From Chytriomyces cf. hyalinus JEL632 (lineage: Eukaryota; Chytridiomycota; Chytridiomycetes; Chytridiales; Chytriomycetaceae), in the NCBI GenBank assembly GCA_025435555.1, contig JAIWWG010000005.1, positions 434,001 through 498,000 of the forward strand: a DNA stretch of 64,000 nucleotides, written 5' to 3'. The notes below the pieces were generated by a model. It had not been told where the DNA came from. It searched no databases and worked only from the letters and a program-made list of their open reading frames with translations. Both the position numbers and the translations under genes were made by a program. Positions 1 through 11,567 of this stretch are shown here, piece by piece. How positions within the stretch are numbered: the first letter of the stretch is position 1; every line of letters starts with the position of its first letter.

Positions 1-820
1 GGCTAATTGTGTAGCCAACGGCAGCGGAGCCCTCGACAAGGTTACCCCCCACCGAGTGACATGAAGACACAGCACCAACTCGCACTGCCGCGGATCCCTT
101 TGCTTTTCCATCAGTCAAGAGTGACGGGCGCACTGTGAAATGAGCCGCCAGAACTTTCCCTTCAACTCCACCAACTACCGCTTTTTCCATTTCTATCTTG
201 TCACAATGTGGTACTGCCAAAAGCCAGTGGTACAGCGGTATAAGGACTAAGGGCAGGTCTCTGGAGTTCTTGTCGATCCCAGTAGTGGAGATTGCAATCA
301 TGGAAGGCGGCTTGAATTGCGCACCGTCAGCGCGCTGAATTTCCTCAAGTGCTCGCACGATCATTTCCGCAGCATCTTTGCAGATGGTTGGGTCAATGAG
401 CGTCACTGGCTCAACAACATTTGCTTGGAGTTTCGGAATACTGCCGATGCCGCACATGACCATGTCCACAAGTCGCGCAGAGTTGGTGCCGCGTTCCGAA
501 GAGGAAACCACGGGTTGCAGGGTTGCCTTGACAGATTTAATGTCCCGCACATCGCCCTTGATGATGACAAGGTTCTTCTTGATGGCCTCTTGTGAAACAT
601 TGAGAGCTTCAAGTTGGTCGAGAAGCTTCTGGGGTGTCCTAGCCACTAAATATGTACGCGTGTTGGTCAGTCGGTTTTTTCGATGGAATTGATAGGAGGG
701 AGATATTGACTACTAACGAGCTGAGCAAAAGTTGCCATTCGAGATCGATTTTGCAAGAGTTGCTAGCGTGCAACCTCCAGTAGCGCCGAAGAATGCTATC
801 GTTTTTAGTTTGTTGGACAT
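1..820 (-). CDS. NmrA-like NAD(P)-binding Rossmann protein (3' part outside window)
   Basis: Atypical short-chain dehydrogenase/NmrA-like protein, probably a cytosolic NAD(P)-dependent oxidoreductase or redox sensor; the substrate cannot be told. The start ATG at 820-818 is followed within 20 residues by a nucleotide-binding loop, IAFFGATGGCT. Two exons are visible, 820-718 and 638-1, separated by a 79-bp intron (GTTAGT...CTAG, with a CTGAC branch-like site). They give 247 residues, and the frame is still open at the window edge. Later segments (VIIKGDVRD, IAISTTGID, FTVRPSLLTDG) follow the order seen in fungal NAD(P)-binding family members. It is transcribed divergently from the ribosomal protein gene at 1440. 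The Rossmann assignment is firm; the subfamily is less certain. Confidence 0.8.
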
Positions 821-1439
821 GGTTGTGAGTGCAGAATTGGAGAACTTTTTTGTTGTGCGTTGATGTGGGTCGGAGTTTCGACCAATAAATACGAAGTTTG
901 CCATCCACGATTTTCCGTAAAATAATGTGGACGTGGCATCGAAAAAAAGAGGTTCGAAAGGTTTCTTGGTGCTAAAATGACAATACGCAATACTCGATAC
1001 AAGTATTGGTAGCGATGCACGGGTTGGAGATATGCCTCCCAGAGTTTCATTGTACGCGTAACGGAACTCACAGAATCAAACGACGGGTTTATCAGGTGCA
1101 ATAAACATCATTTGGAGAATTGTTGACTCGATCAATCGCTTTCAGAGAGTTATCGAGATTCCGACGGATGGTTGTCACGGAAAGGACTGAGGAAAGGCAA
1201 GGGTTCTCCAATAAACACGACCGTCATAATCTCATCTTAAATTGGGCCCAGCCTCGCTGTTTCACACTGCATCTGACAACAGCTTCCGACTGAGGCCGTG
1301 CGGCAATTCCGTGTGCTGGACTGCGAAGGCTCATTTCAAACTGAAAGAAAAACAGAACAACCTTTTTTACTCTCGGGCTGAACCAAAACCGAACCCGCAC
1401 ACACCGAATCCAAACGAATTGCGCAATCTACATATTCAC
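821..1439. other. intergenic, divergent promoter region
   Basis: Separates the NmrA-like gene (minus) from the uL23m gene (plus) and should hold both promoters. No clear TATA box, repeat or RNA gene was seen in it. Confidence 0.5.
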
Positions 1440-1977
1440 ATGGTCCAAACATCATCGCTCTTCTTCCCATCCGTCTCGTTCCGCATCATTCGTTCCTCCC
1501 TCCCACCTCACCAGCAAGTCTTCCGCTTCCCACCGAAAGCGAACAAGGTCGACATTGCCTCACTGCTAACAGGCCTGTACGGACTCCGAATTACCGACAT
1601 CCGAACCATGAATTATAACGGGCGATCACACTATGAAACAAAGTCCGGCGCTACGAGGAGGACAAAAGCCGCGGCCTACAAGAAGGTAATACATGCCAAG
1701 GTGCATGCTATCTATATGTGTATGCTTTTGTGCCTGACATCAGTTATGTTTCTCTCTTGTGTTCAAACAGGTGATTGTCACAACAAAAGACGACTTTGAA
1801 TTCCCACCGCCTGTCTCTGCATCTCGAAACGGTGCCATTGGGCTGCCGCCTCGCATCGCAAAAGGCGCTCCTTCTATTAAATTCAGGCATCTTCTGCCAG
1901 AGCCCGATGTCGCTGATCCCTCGCTCGATGCCAAGGCGGGTCTCTCGGCTACTGTTCAACAAAAACCCATCCAATAA
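1440..1977 (+). CDS. mitochondrial large-subunit ribosomal protein uL23m
   Basis: Component of the mitochondrial 54S ribosomal subunit near the peptide exit tunnel. Exon 1 is 1440-1685 and exon 2 is 1771-1977; the 85-bp intron (GTAATA...AACAG) falls after a Lys-Lys pair, giving 150 residues. Signatures are the segments FRIIRSSLPPHQQVFR, LLTGLYGLRITDIRTMNY and RTKAAAYKKVIVTT, which match fungal Mrp20/uL23m order (membrane-proximal beta strands, then the variable loop, then the last strand). The ATG at 1440 was chosen because sequence upstream in this frame is not protein-like, and fungal homologues begin shortly before the FRIIRSS strand. No obvious cleavable presequence is seen, which is common for this family. 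Confidence 0.85.
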
Positions 1978-2297
1978 ATCACTGCATCCTGTTTGGATTA
2001 TCTCAATTGCTCTTCTTTGAGGGGCTTGACAACCCTTCGCACGCAGTCATTCTAATGATACTTCCCAAAATGCGTACTGACACAAAAACGAAACGTGACT
2101 ATCGAGTCAAAACTCGGGCGCTTTCACCAGTTTGGTAGAAATTCGTCAGTATTGCGATAAACAATTTGGCCTGCAAGGCTGAGGTCTGCTCGCGCTTGCG
2201 AAATTAATGCACATGTTGGTATCACCGCGATAACACGGACTAGACATCATTCATGATGATGATAGTTACGCGTGTGCCCCCCACAGGCCGGGGTCCT

Positions 2298-2303
2298 TAT
2301 AAA
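2298..2303 (+). promoter_or_regulatory. TATA box of the first cysteine-rich gene
   Basis: TATAAA lies 90 bp upstream of the ATG at 2394, a normal distance for a regulated secreted-protein gene. The rest of 1978-2393 holds only AT-rich and A-rich leader sequence (an A10 run just before the ATG). Confidence 0.5.
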
Positions 2304-2393
2304 TTCGAAAATTGGTTGTTTTTATTCCAGTGGTTTCAAAAATGTGAGCGCCAAACCCCTTGTTGACAAACAAAAAAAAAAAACAAACAAAAA

Positions 2394-2900
2394 ATGAGAT
2401 CTGTACAGCTCCTCCTCGCCTTGGTGCTCACGGCCACATCCTCGCTTGCGGGAGAATACTCAACCAACAATGCTGAGGGCTACGGAGCTGTATGCGGAAA
2501 AAAAGGCAACTTTCTTGACGCTCCATTCTGCAGAAAGGGGTATCGCTGCACTGTGAGTGGAAACACAAACGTCTGCGTCCCGCAAAGCTCCATCGGAGGA
2601 CCTTGCGGCCAAGCCCTTCAACACCCAAACGTGTGCAAGCCAGGTCTCAAATGTGACAAGTCCAAATCCAAACACGCGCCAGGAAGTGGAGGAAAGTGTG
2701 TGAAGGGAAAATGCGGCAAGAAGGGTGAAAAATGCAACGCGTTTATGCCTTGCAAAAATGGTCTGTACTGCTCCACCGCCGGATTGAGCATCGGGAAGTG
2801 TTCGGACCCACCCAACGTGCAATGCTTTACAGCGTGGGACTGCCCGCCAGGTTATTTGTTTCACTGCTCAGCCGGCTGTCAACCCGTTTGCCCGTACTAG
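2394..2900 (+). CDS. secreted cysteine-rich protein, copy 1
   Basis: Single-exon gene of 168 residues. Residues 1-19 form a clear signal peptide (hydrophobic LLLALVLTATSSLA, cleavage expected after Ala-Gly). The mature part has 18 cysteines and many Lys and Gly, with short repeated patterns such as CKPGLKC and CGKKGEKC, ending in a CxPxC-type tail at CQPVCPY. The even number of cysteines and lack of membrane segments suggest a disulfide-knotted extracellular protein. Function is unknown. It is followed 325 bp later by a paralogue with all 18 cysteines aligned. An AATAAA signal at about 2938 marks its likely 3' end. Not recognised as a named family; it could be an effector-like or wall-associated protein, but nothing here shows that. 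Confidence 0.85.
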   Translation: MRSVQLLLALVLTATSSLAGEYSTNNAEGYGAVCGKKGNFLDAPFCRKGYRCTVSGNTNVCVPQSSIGGPCGQALQHPNVCKPGLKCDKSKSKHAPGSGGKCVKGKCGKKGEKCNAFMPCKNGLYCSTAGLSIGKCSDPPNVQCFTAWDCPPGYLFHCSAGCQPVCPY

Positions 2901-3225
2901 CTCAGTTCTATTGTTATTTCCCACCCTTTTTCGACTGAATAAAGGCTCTTCTTCAAAGTACTTGCAATCATTTCTCTGGAACACGCCACACTGGATTAAG
3001 CATGAGTTACAAACCAGTGCTTATCTCGCCCAACCGGCAGTTGAATCCATTCCAGACAATAAGGTGTTGGTGTAAACAAAGCCATATTTATCGCCGTAAA
3101 AAAAGTGACAATTCAATTTGCAGTAAACAAACATCCAAACAAACATCCAGCCTACAAAACAGATTCACAAATCCCAATTTTACAATTTAACAATATCTAA
3201 AACAAAACCAGCGACACACATAACA

Positions 3226-3768
3226 ATGCAGGCCTCCGACGTTCTTGCTCTCGTCACAAGTGCTCTCGCAGCAACCACCAACATTGCCAAGAATTTCAGC
3301 CAAAGATACGGCGGCGCGAATGGCAAGTACGGATCCATCTGTGGCCACGGGAACGACCTTCTGGCCGCGCCATTTTGCAACACGGGCCTCCAGTGCGTGT
3401 CCTTTGGCCATCCAGCCGGAAATCGCTGCACCACTCAATCCTCGTTCCACGAACCTTGTGCACAAGCGCTACAGTACCCACCCGTCTGTGCACCAGGTCT
3501 TCAGTGTGTCAAAACAAAAAAGAAGGTGAACGGACAAGTGGGCGCTGCTACTGGAAAATGCGTCAAGGCAGGTTGCGGAAGCATTGGCGACGGGTGCAAC
3601 GCGAACAAGCCATGTGCAAACGGGCTCATGTGTTCTGTGACTGGAACTGGATCATTGGGTACGTGCCAGGAACAGCCCGCGATCATGTGCTTGGCGATCT
3701 TGCCGTGCCCACCTGGCTTCTCGTACTGGTGTCCCGCTGGCTGTCAGCCCGACTGCCCGTTTTATTAA
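3226..3768 (+). CDS. secreted cysteine-rich protein, copy 2
   Basis: Single-exon paralogue of the gene at 2394, 180 residues, also with 18 cysteines in the same order (shared blocks: the APFC motif, CAPGLQC, NGLMCSVT, and the tail CPAGCQPDCPF). The N-terminus is a weaker signal peptide: an Asp at position 5, then the short hydrophobic run VLALVTSALAA. Secretion is therefore likely but less certain than for copy 1. The lysine-rich charge of copy 1 is much reduced, so the two mature proteins differ in surface charge while keeping the disulfide frame. The spacer 2901-3225 holds the 3' end of copy 1 and repeated AAACAAACATCC motifs before the start. Tandem duplication followed by divergence is the simplest explanation. 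Confidence 0.85.
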   Translation: MQASDVLALVTSALAATTNIAKNFSQRYGGANGKYGSICGHGNDLLAAPFCNTGLQCVSFGHPAGNRCTTQSSFHEPCAQALQYPPVCAPGLQCVKTKKKVNGQVGAATGKCVKAGCGSIGDGCNANKPCANGLMCSVTGTGSLGTCQEQPAIMCLAILPCPPGFSYWCPAGCQPDCPFY

Positions 3769-3979
3769 GTTCAGACTCTGAAGGTGTTGAGATGGGTTAA
3801 TGAAGTATTTAGAGGCTTGTGAATCCAGCATATGTTCCTTTCACATGAACGAACGATAGGAAAACATTTCATTCTGGAGAACATGACAGCAGAAAGAAAA
3901 ACCAACAGAAAAGAGCAGCAAGAAAGAGTCAAAAGAAAAAAAAAAAGGAAAATATTCGCTTCAAAATACGTGTTCAAAT

Positions 3980-4930
3980 TCAGAGAGAGTTTCCGACGAG
4001 GACAAACTTGTTTGTTGTGTCGTAAACAGATGGATGCACGAGTTCAAATCCAACAAACAGGAGAGATCGGATCAAGACAGCTGTTGGAAGGAAGCGATCA
4101 GCATTTGGAAAGGAGTCAAGCTGACCAGGAGAGCAGTCGACTTACCAACATCCTCACGATCTTTATCAAGACACACAACCAGACTGTTAACTCCCAGAAC
4201 ATCCTCGGCAAGCTCTAACACGGAAACCACGCTTTCTCGGAACCCAAAAGATGATGACGCGTGACCGACGGCTGCTGTATTAAAACTGCTCACGCTGCCA
4301 ACAGAGAACGATGTCCCACTTGGGACTTGAATGAATAACGTCTTCTGATTCGTCAGAAATCCACTCCAGACGACAGAGTTTCCAGATACATCCGCCACAG
4401 CATCTCCACTTGAACCATTCATCATTGCACGAATACAAACCACCTGAACTATTACTTCACCAGCCCCTTCCATCGCCCCTTTCATATCAGCAACAAAGTC
4501 AAGCGCACCACGTACATCTTCACCGTCACGTACAACACCCCCTGCATTCACTCGAACAACACGCCCACCACCGACTCCCCCACCACTCGCACGTGACTGT
4601 TGGCGAATGTCAGGAATGCCACCCGCCTCGCCCAGCCGTCGTGAAGCAGTACGCCGCGCTGGCCGTAGCAGCGGCGGCGTGAGATCCAGCAGCGTACGCA
4701 CGGATGGCGCAGGTGGCGAGGACATTGGAGGGGAGCAAGTGAGAGTCCATCGCGGAGGAGTTCAACGAGAGGGGAGCATTGCTAGACTTGGAGTACTCGG
4801 AGGTCGAGTAGCTTTGGAGACCGGAAGGAATGGCATTATTATTTGATGTGACACTGATTTAAATTTTATGAGGATTAAAATTCAGCAAATTTTACAGCGC
4901 AGCGAGCGCATAGAGAGACACTCACATCAT
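3980..4930 (-). CDS. OAZ1: ornithine decarboxylase antizyme (needs +1 frameshift)
   Basis: Antizyme binds ornithine decarboxylase monomers and sends them to the proteasome, closing the polyamine feedback loop. The C-terminal half has the family core: ESVVSVLELAEDVLG, then VVCLDKDRED, then, after a 65-bp intron (4145-4081), VLIRSLLFVGFELVHP. Reading frame 1 begins with a 5-base exon (ATGAT, 4930-4926), then a 72-bp GTGAGT...TCAG intron, then 4853 down to the TGA at 4612-4610: 82 codons ending His-Ser. Frame 2 continues from 4611 after skipping one base, to the stop at 3982-3980, giving about 270 residues, comparable with fungal antizymes. The split frame is the normal feature of this family. 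The micro-exon start is inferred from perfect splice signals and matching phase; the ATG at 4750 is a fallback start. Confidence 0.88.
4610..4615 (-). promoter_or_regulatory. programmed +1 ribosomal frameshift site TCC_TGA
   Basis: Frame 1 of the antizyme ends in CAT-TCC-TGA-C. TCC-TGA is the classical antizyme slippery site: high polyamine promotes skipping of the T so that GAC is read next, fusing frame 1 to the conserved frame 2. Both frames show antizyme-like or compositionally coherent protein exactly up to this point. The sensing mechanism is family knowledge, not shown by the DNA. Confidence 0.85.
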
Positions 4931-5788
4931 CTTGAAAGCTGTCTGTCAAAGAGAGTGCTTGATGAAGAGAGTAGATTGGGTTTGTTGTTGCCAGCGCAGA
5001 ACGGGCGTGGACGAGAGTTTGTTTTTGTTTCTTTTTGTACTTGGACAGAAATGGTCAGACACGATAATGATTGTTACTATCACTATTGTTTGAGCGGGAA
5101 GAGCAGGAGGCGGAGGACCAAAGAAGGAGGACGAGGAGCTTAGCCAGTGTGTCGATGGGCAAGTACAGAGGCGTTAGAGACCCTGTGTACAGTGGCAGCG
5201 AGAGTGTGGGTCAGCATATGTCGCAGCATAAGAAGCAGCGGATGGGGTGGTCTTACTCTGCAGCAAAGGGGAGACTGGGTTTCTTGGTGGAGTATAAAAA
5301 GACGCTGAGTCAGGGAAAAGAACAAGATTCGCTTTGTTCTTTAAGTGCTTCTGAGAAGGGCTGTCGGCTTCTTTATCGCAGTTGGATGTCGCCAAAGGGT
5401 CGTCGCTGAGCAAAGTTGTGTTTGCGAGGAACCTGTTCGGTTTTGATGGTTTTTATAATCCAACATTTACGACTCTGTCTAACGAAATGAAAAGAAGTGA
5501 TTCGAACATGCCATCTTTCAAAAATGACAACCGCCAGTGCCACCCTTTATTTCGTGTGCCACTGCTCCACCGGGGCAACTGTGCGTGCAGCGATGCGTAC
5601 ATTGAGACACTGCGCGCTTTGCTGCATGGCCAGCTGTGCCGCACAAACGTCATATATTTCATACGAGCGTCATAGACTTATCCACATGAGTACAGCAGCA
5701 GCGACCATCTTCAACATCTGAATAAAACTGAATGCACTTCACATGTTATTTTACAGGGAAGTGGACGTAAAAAAAATAAACTCAACAA
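4931..5788. other. intergenic, divergent promoter region
   Basis: Lies between the antizyme (minus) and GluRS (plus) genes. A TATAAAA at about 5293 is in plus orientation but about 500 bp from the GluRS start. No gene, RNA or repeat could be supported here. Confidence 0.4.
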
Positions 5789-8700
5789 ATGGTGAAAATG
5801 GGGGTCATCAGCAAAATCACAGCATCCACCAAACCGGCTTCGTATGGTAATTGCTCTCGGCAATAAGCAATAACTGGCAATAATCAAGCCTCTAAACACT
5901 CATTCGCTTGTCTATTAGCCGTTGCGGCCGTTGCCCATCTTCTGAAGCTGCCCCTCTCAGTCGATCCGCTCGCTGCTGAGCCATCCGTGACAGGACCTGC
6001 TTCCGTAACCGCACAGAGTGCCACAGCCCCTATCTCTCTCTCTGGTTCTATCCCCGTTCTTCGCTATGTGGCCCGTGTGGATGCTTCGCATGCCAAGACG
6101 CTTGGAATCACCGACACTTTGAGACATTCCCAAATCGATTACTGGATTGACTTTTGCGGCATTTCTCTTGGTATGTGCCTGGTTCATGTCTTTCCTTTTT
6201 CTTTTGCCTTTTCACTTTTCAAAGATTTTATCTGCTGACCATTCGTTCCGCCGACAGCCCCTGAAGCTGGATTCAAACCCTTGGCAACGGCATTCAATGC
6301 CCTGAACTCACATCTGAAAATGCGCTCTTTTTTGGTGGGCTACTCCCTGACTTTGGCTGACATTGCTTGCTGGGGCGCGTTGAGAGGTAAGTTTATTCAT
6401 ATTTTCCTTTCCCCTCAATGAATGACTTGACTTCATGACTTTGCCAGCTATTCCAATCTTCAATCAAAAGGTGAAGGCAAAGGACAACGGTTTGGGACCG
6501 TATTTGACGAGATGGTTCAATCATGTTGACTCTCTTGATTTCGCCACCCTTGCTGTGGCTGAGTTCGAAAAGGCAAGAATCTCTATCCAAAGTATCTCAT
6601 TTTCTGACACGGGTTAACAGACGAAAGCTGTCGCACCCAAAGAGAAGAAGGGAGACCAGGGGTCGTTTGAGATCAACCTCGTTGACGCTCAAATGGGCAA
6701 AGTCGTGACTCGTTTCCCGCCCGAACCATCTGGCTACATGCACATTGGTCATGCCAAAGCTGCTCTCCTCAACGAGTACTTTGCGAGAAAATACGAAGGA
6801 ACCATGATCTGCCGATTTGACGACACAAATCCATCCAAGGAAAAATCGGAGTTCGAAGAGACGATTATGGAGGATCTTGTCCTTTTGGGAATTAAGCCAG
6901 ACAGAATTACGCACACCTCCGATTGCTTTGATGTCATTTACGAATACGCTCTGAAGCTTATCAAGAAGGGGCTTGCTTATGTCGATGACTCCACGCAAGA
7001 AGTGGTATGGTCCAACTGTGCACCTGCTCTTCCTATTTTTCCTAATTTCAACCTCGTCTCAGATGCGTGAAGAGCGTATGGCTCTCATCGAATCCAAATG
7101 CCGCAACCTTTCTGTCGAAGAAAACCTTCGCCGATTTTCCGAAATGACCCGTGGTTCTGAGAAAGGTGTTCTCATGTGCCTCCGCGCGAAAATCAACATG
7201 AAAGACCCAAACGGTACCATGCGCGACCCAGTTATCTACCGCTGCAATGCAACCCCTCATCACCGCACCGGCACCAAGTGGAAGCTCTACCCTATTTACG
7301 ACTTTGCTTGCCCCATCGTTGACGCTCACGAAGGTGTCACGCATGCCCTCAGAAGTATGGAATACCGCGATCGAAACCCACAGTACGACTGGTTTTTGAC
7401 TGCCCTTGAGCTGCGTAAAGTTCATATTTGGGACTTCAGTCGTGTGAACTTTGTGTACACGCTGCTTTCTAAGAGAAAGCTTGCGTGGTTTGTCGAAGAA
7501 GGGCTTGTCACTGGGTGGGATGATGCACGGTTCCCAACAGTGCGAGGAATTCGTAGAAGAGGCATGACCATCCAGGCATTGCGGGATTATATTCTCATGC
7601 AGGGTGCCTCGCAAAAAATGTTGGAGTTGGAGTGGGACAAAATTTGGACTTTGAACAAGAAGGTGATTGATCCCATTGCACCAAGACATACGGCTTTGGA
7701 AAGGGTGAAGATGTAAGTTGATCTTTTAGGGTCCTTTCTTAAAGCTATGCTGACAAACTCTATTTTTTGCAGTACCAAAGTGAAAGTGATCAATGCTGAT
7801 CTGTTTACTCCTTACACGAAATCTGTGCCAAAGCACCAAAAGAACCCAGAAGTGGGCGAAAAAATGACAACGTACTCTCCAGAACTTTACCTTGAATTCA
7901 ATGATGCCAAAGACCTCGTCGTTGGAGAAGAGGTGCGTTCACCGGCTCTTTTAAATAAGAGTTTCAAGTAAGCGTTGTCTCCCTGTCCTCAATAGGTTAC
8001 TCTGATGGCTTGGGGTAATGTTATTGTCGAAAAGATCGATTGGGCTGAGGGCAATGACTTCATTGGAACAATCGAAATTCGCCTCAATCTCGATGGCGAC
8101 TTCAAGAAGACGAAGAAGAAGCTCACATGGCTCGCGCGTGGTATTCCATCGAATGAACCCCAGCAAGCCCCTGTCCGCGCCACCCTCTTCGATTTCGACT
8201 ACCTCATCACCAAGAAAAAGCTTGAAGAAGACGACGAGATGAAGGACTTCGTCACGCCTGTCACTGAGTTTAAGACGGAAGCATGGGGAGACGCGAACTT
8301 GCGTCTGTGCAAGCAAGGAGACATTATCCAGCTTGAGCGCAAGGGATACTACATTGTTGACAAGGCATTCGACCCTGCTGCACCGAACAGCTCCATTCAC
8401 CTGTTTTTGATTCCTGACGGTAGGGTGGACTCCATCAAGTCCAAGGCTGCTCCAGAGGAGCCTGCTGCGGCATCCGCCCCCGTTGCTGCGCCAGCCGCCA
8501 AGAAGGCTAAGACTGCGAAGGGAGCTGTTGCAAAGCCCGTTGCATCAAATGACCCGTTAAAATCACCCATGTACGCTTCCAAGAAAGTTTACACTGAGAC
8601 GGCAAAGTTCCCTGGTGTGTCTGGACAAATGTACGAAGTGAAAGCATTTTACGGAAGTCCATTTGCGGCCACCAAGGCAGTTGCTCCCTCTGCTAAAGCT

Positions 8701-9372
8701 GCTGCTCCAGCTGCAGTCGACGCTGCAACCCCTGCAACTGAAGGAAAAAAAGAAAAGGCCGAAAAAGGCAAAAAGGATGGATCTGCCGCTGCAGCTGCTC
8801 CTGTTGCCGAAGAGGCCTCCATCATTTCCAAGCTGGACATGGTGGTGGGAAAAATTATCAAAGTGGAGAATCATCCTGATGCAGACTCTTTGTATGTGGA
8901 ACAAATTGATTGTGGTGAGGCGCAGCCACGTACAGTTGTCTCTGGACTCAGAAAGTTTATGACGCTGGAAGATTTGCAAGATCGCATGATTCTTGTCTTG
9001 AAAAACTTGAAGCCTGCTGCGTAAGTTGTTGACACGTTGTTTTCATGTTACTAATTTGGTTTTTTTTTTTGTCGAATCAGTATGCGTGGTATTAAATCTC
9101 ATGCAATGGTCCTGTGTGCATCCAATGCTGATCACACCAAAGTCGAATTCCTCATTCCACCTGCTGGTTCGAAGCCCGGAGACCGTGTCTTCTTTGAAGG
9201 ACATGAAGGTGAACCTGAGGAGCAATTAAACCCCAAAAAGAAAGTCTGGGAAACAGTTCAACCTGACTTCAAGACACGTGACGATTTGGTTGCCGTTTGG
9301 AAGAATGTTGAATTCCGAACTGAGAAGGGTATTGTGAAGACTGGGTCTCTGGCTGGAGCAAGTATCAAGTGA
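5789..9372 (+). CDS. GUS1: cytosolic glutamyl-tRNA synthetase fused to an EMAP-II/Arc1-type tRNA-binding domain
   Basis: Class I synthetase charging tRNA-Glu. Exons: 5789-5846, 5919-6170, 6258-6386, 6448-6572, 6621-7004, 7063-7712, 7773-7932, 7996-9020 and 9081-9372 give 1,024 residues. Order: GST-like N-terminal domain (about 1-185), catalytic fold with HIGH at 229-232 and SKRKL at about 452 (the eukaryotic KMSKS equivalent), beta-barrel anticodon domains to about 740, an Ala/Lys-rich linker, then from about 858 an OB-fold tRNA-binding domain ([38 protein letters not shown]). The fourth intron, 6573-6620, is GC-AG. Exon 8 carries the anticodon domain, linker and start of the OB domain in one unbroken frame, so the fusion does not depend on a guessed splice. 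Yeast keeps this module on separate Arc1p. Confidence 0.93.
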
Positions 9373-9681
9373 TTCTTTGGGCGGTTGATAAATTGGCGTT
9401 TTTGTCATATGCTTGTCATCCTGAATGAATAAATCTTGTGACACTGAAAGCGTTGCGTCAAATCATGCCTTGGATTGTGGTCAGTTCTGAGACTCGATTC
9501 TAGCAACATTCTAAAAACTCTATCAACATAAACTCGAGGGGTCCAGAGTATGAGAAACTGCTATCCTCCTCAAAACGCCCAAGACTTAATGACTTGCTGC
9601 GCAACTGAAGGTGTCACAATTTTCAAGGCTTAGAACGCAAATATGAATTATAAATTACTATCTTTTTTTAACAATCGCACC
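9373..9681. other. intergenic, 3' of GluRS
   Basis: Holds the GluRS 3' end (AATAAA near 9428) and the short upstream region of the tRNA-Asn gene. Nothing else was seen. Confidence 0.4.
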
Positions 9682-9755
9682 GCCCGGTTGGCTCAGCTGG
9701 TAGTAGCGTGGGGCTGTTAACCTCAAGGTCAGTGGTTCGATCCCACTATCGGGCG
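9682..9755 (+). tRNA. tRNA-Asn (GTT)
   Basis: Seventy-four bases fold as a standard tRNA: acceptor GCCCGGT/ATCGGGC (one G-T pair), D arm with a slightly enlarged loop, anticodon stem TGGGG/CCTCA around loop CTGTTAA (anticodon GTT), and T arm AGTGG-TTCGATC-CCACT. The discriminator base is G, as expected for Asn. No intron. Confidence 0.93.
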
Positions 9756-10098
9756 CGTCGCTTTTCGCATTCAATTTATGTTTTTGCGATTTCCATCCTC
9801 ATCTGATTCGTTTGGAAATGACAGTTGTATGACTGGCCCGTTGGTTACAAGGCCGTTTGAACTTTCATGAGTGAAACTGGATTTGATTCGTTTCTGGAAA
9901 GTGGCCAGGACACCGCGTCTCTTTGCAGCTGGGTTCTGCTTTTGCACCAAAGGACGACCCGTCGTGCGCCGAATGTATTGATGATGATGGTGCACCTGTA
10001 ATGAATAACCTGGAAAGTTTATGGGAAAGTGATCGTTCTTATTATTGCACATGCATGTTTATTCAGCAGGATAGACCTCATACAATTCTGGGATACAT
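9756..10098. other. intergenic, 3' region of GAPDH
   Basis: Downstream of the GAPDH stop on the minus strand. An ATG-started 93-codon frame (10052-9771, minus) lies here but has no family features and probably belongs to the GAPDH 3' untranslated region. Confidence 0.4.
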
Positions 10099-11418
<1,320 letters not shown>

Positions 11419-11567
11419 GATAATGTTGTTTTTGATGAAGTTTTGTTGGGAGTCAGAATGTGGTGTTTTCGTCTTTTCAACGTTTTCGCGATTTGAAATT
11501 TAACTCGATTTTTGCTGGCGCCTCCAGTTACACGTTAAGCGATAACGCAGTCGCAGAGATAAGATGT

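Noticed and set aside
4762-4836. Possible 24-codon upstream frame ending 11 bases before the ATG at 4750 of antizyme
   Set aside because: With the five-base start exon and intron, this stretch lies inside the coding part of frame 1, so it is only an out-of-frame shadow.
9771-10052. ATG-started 93-codon frame on the minus strand after GAPDH
   Set aside because: No family features, starts 47 bp past the GAPDH stop, and most likely is 3' untranslated sequence.
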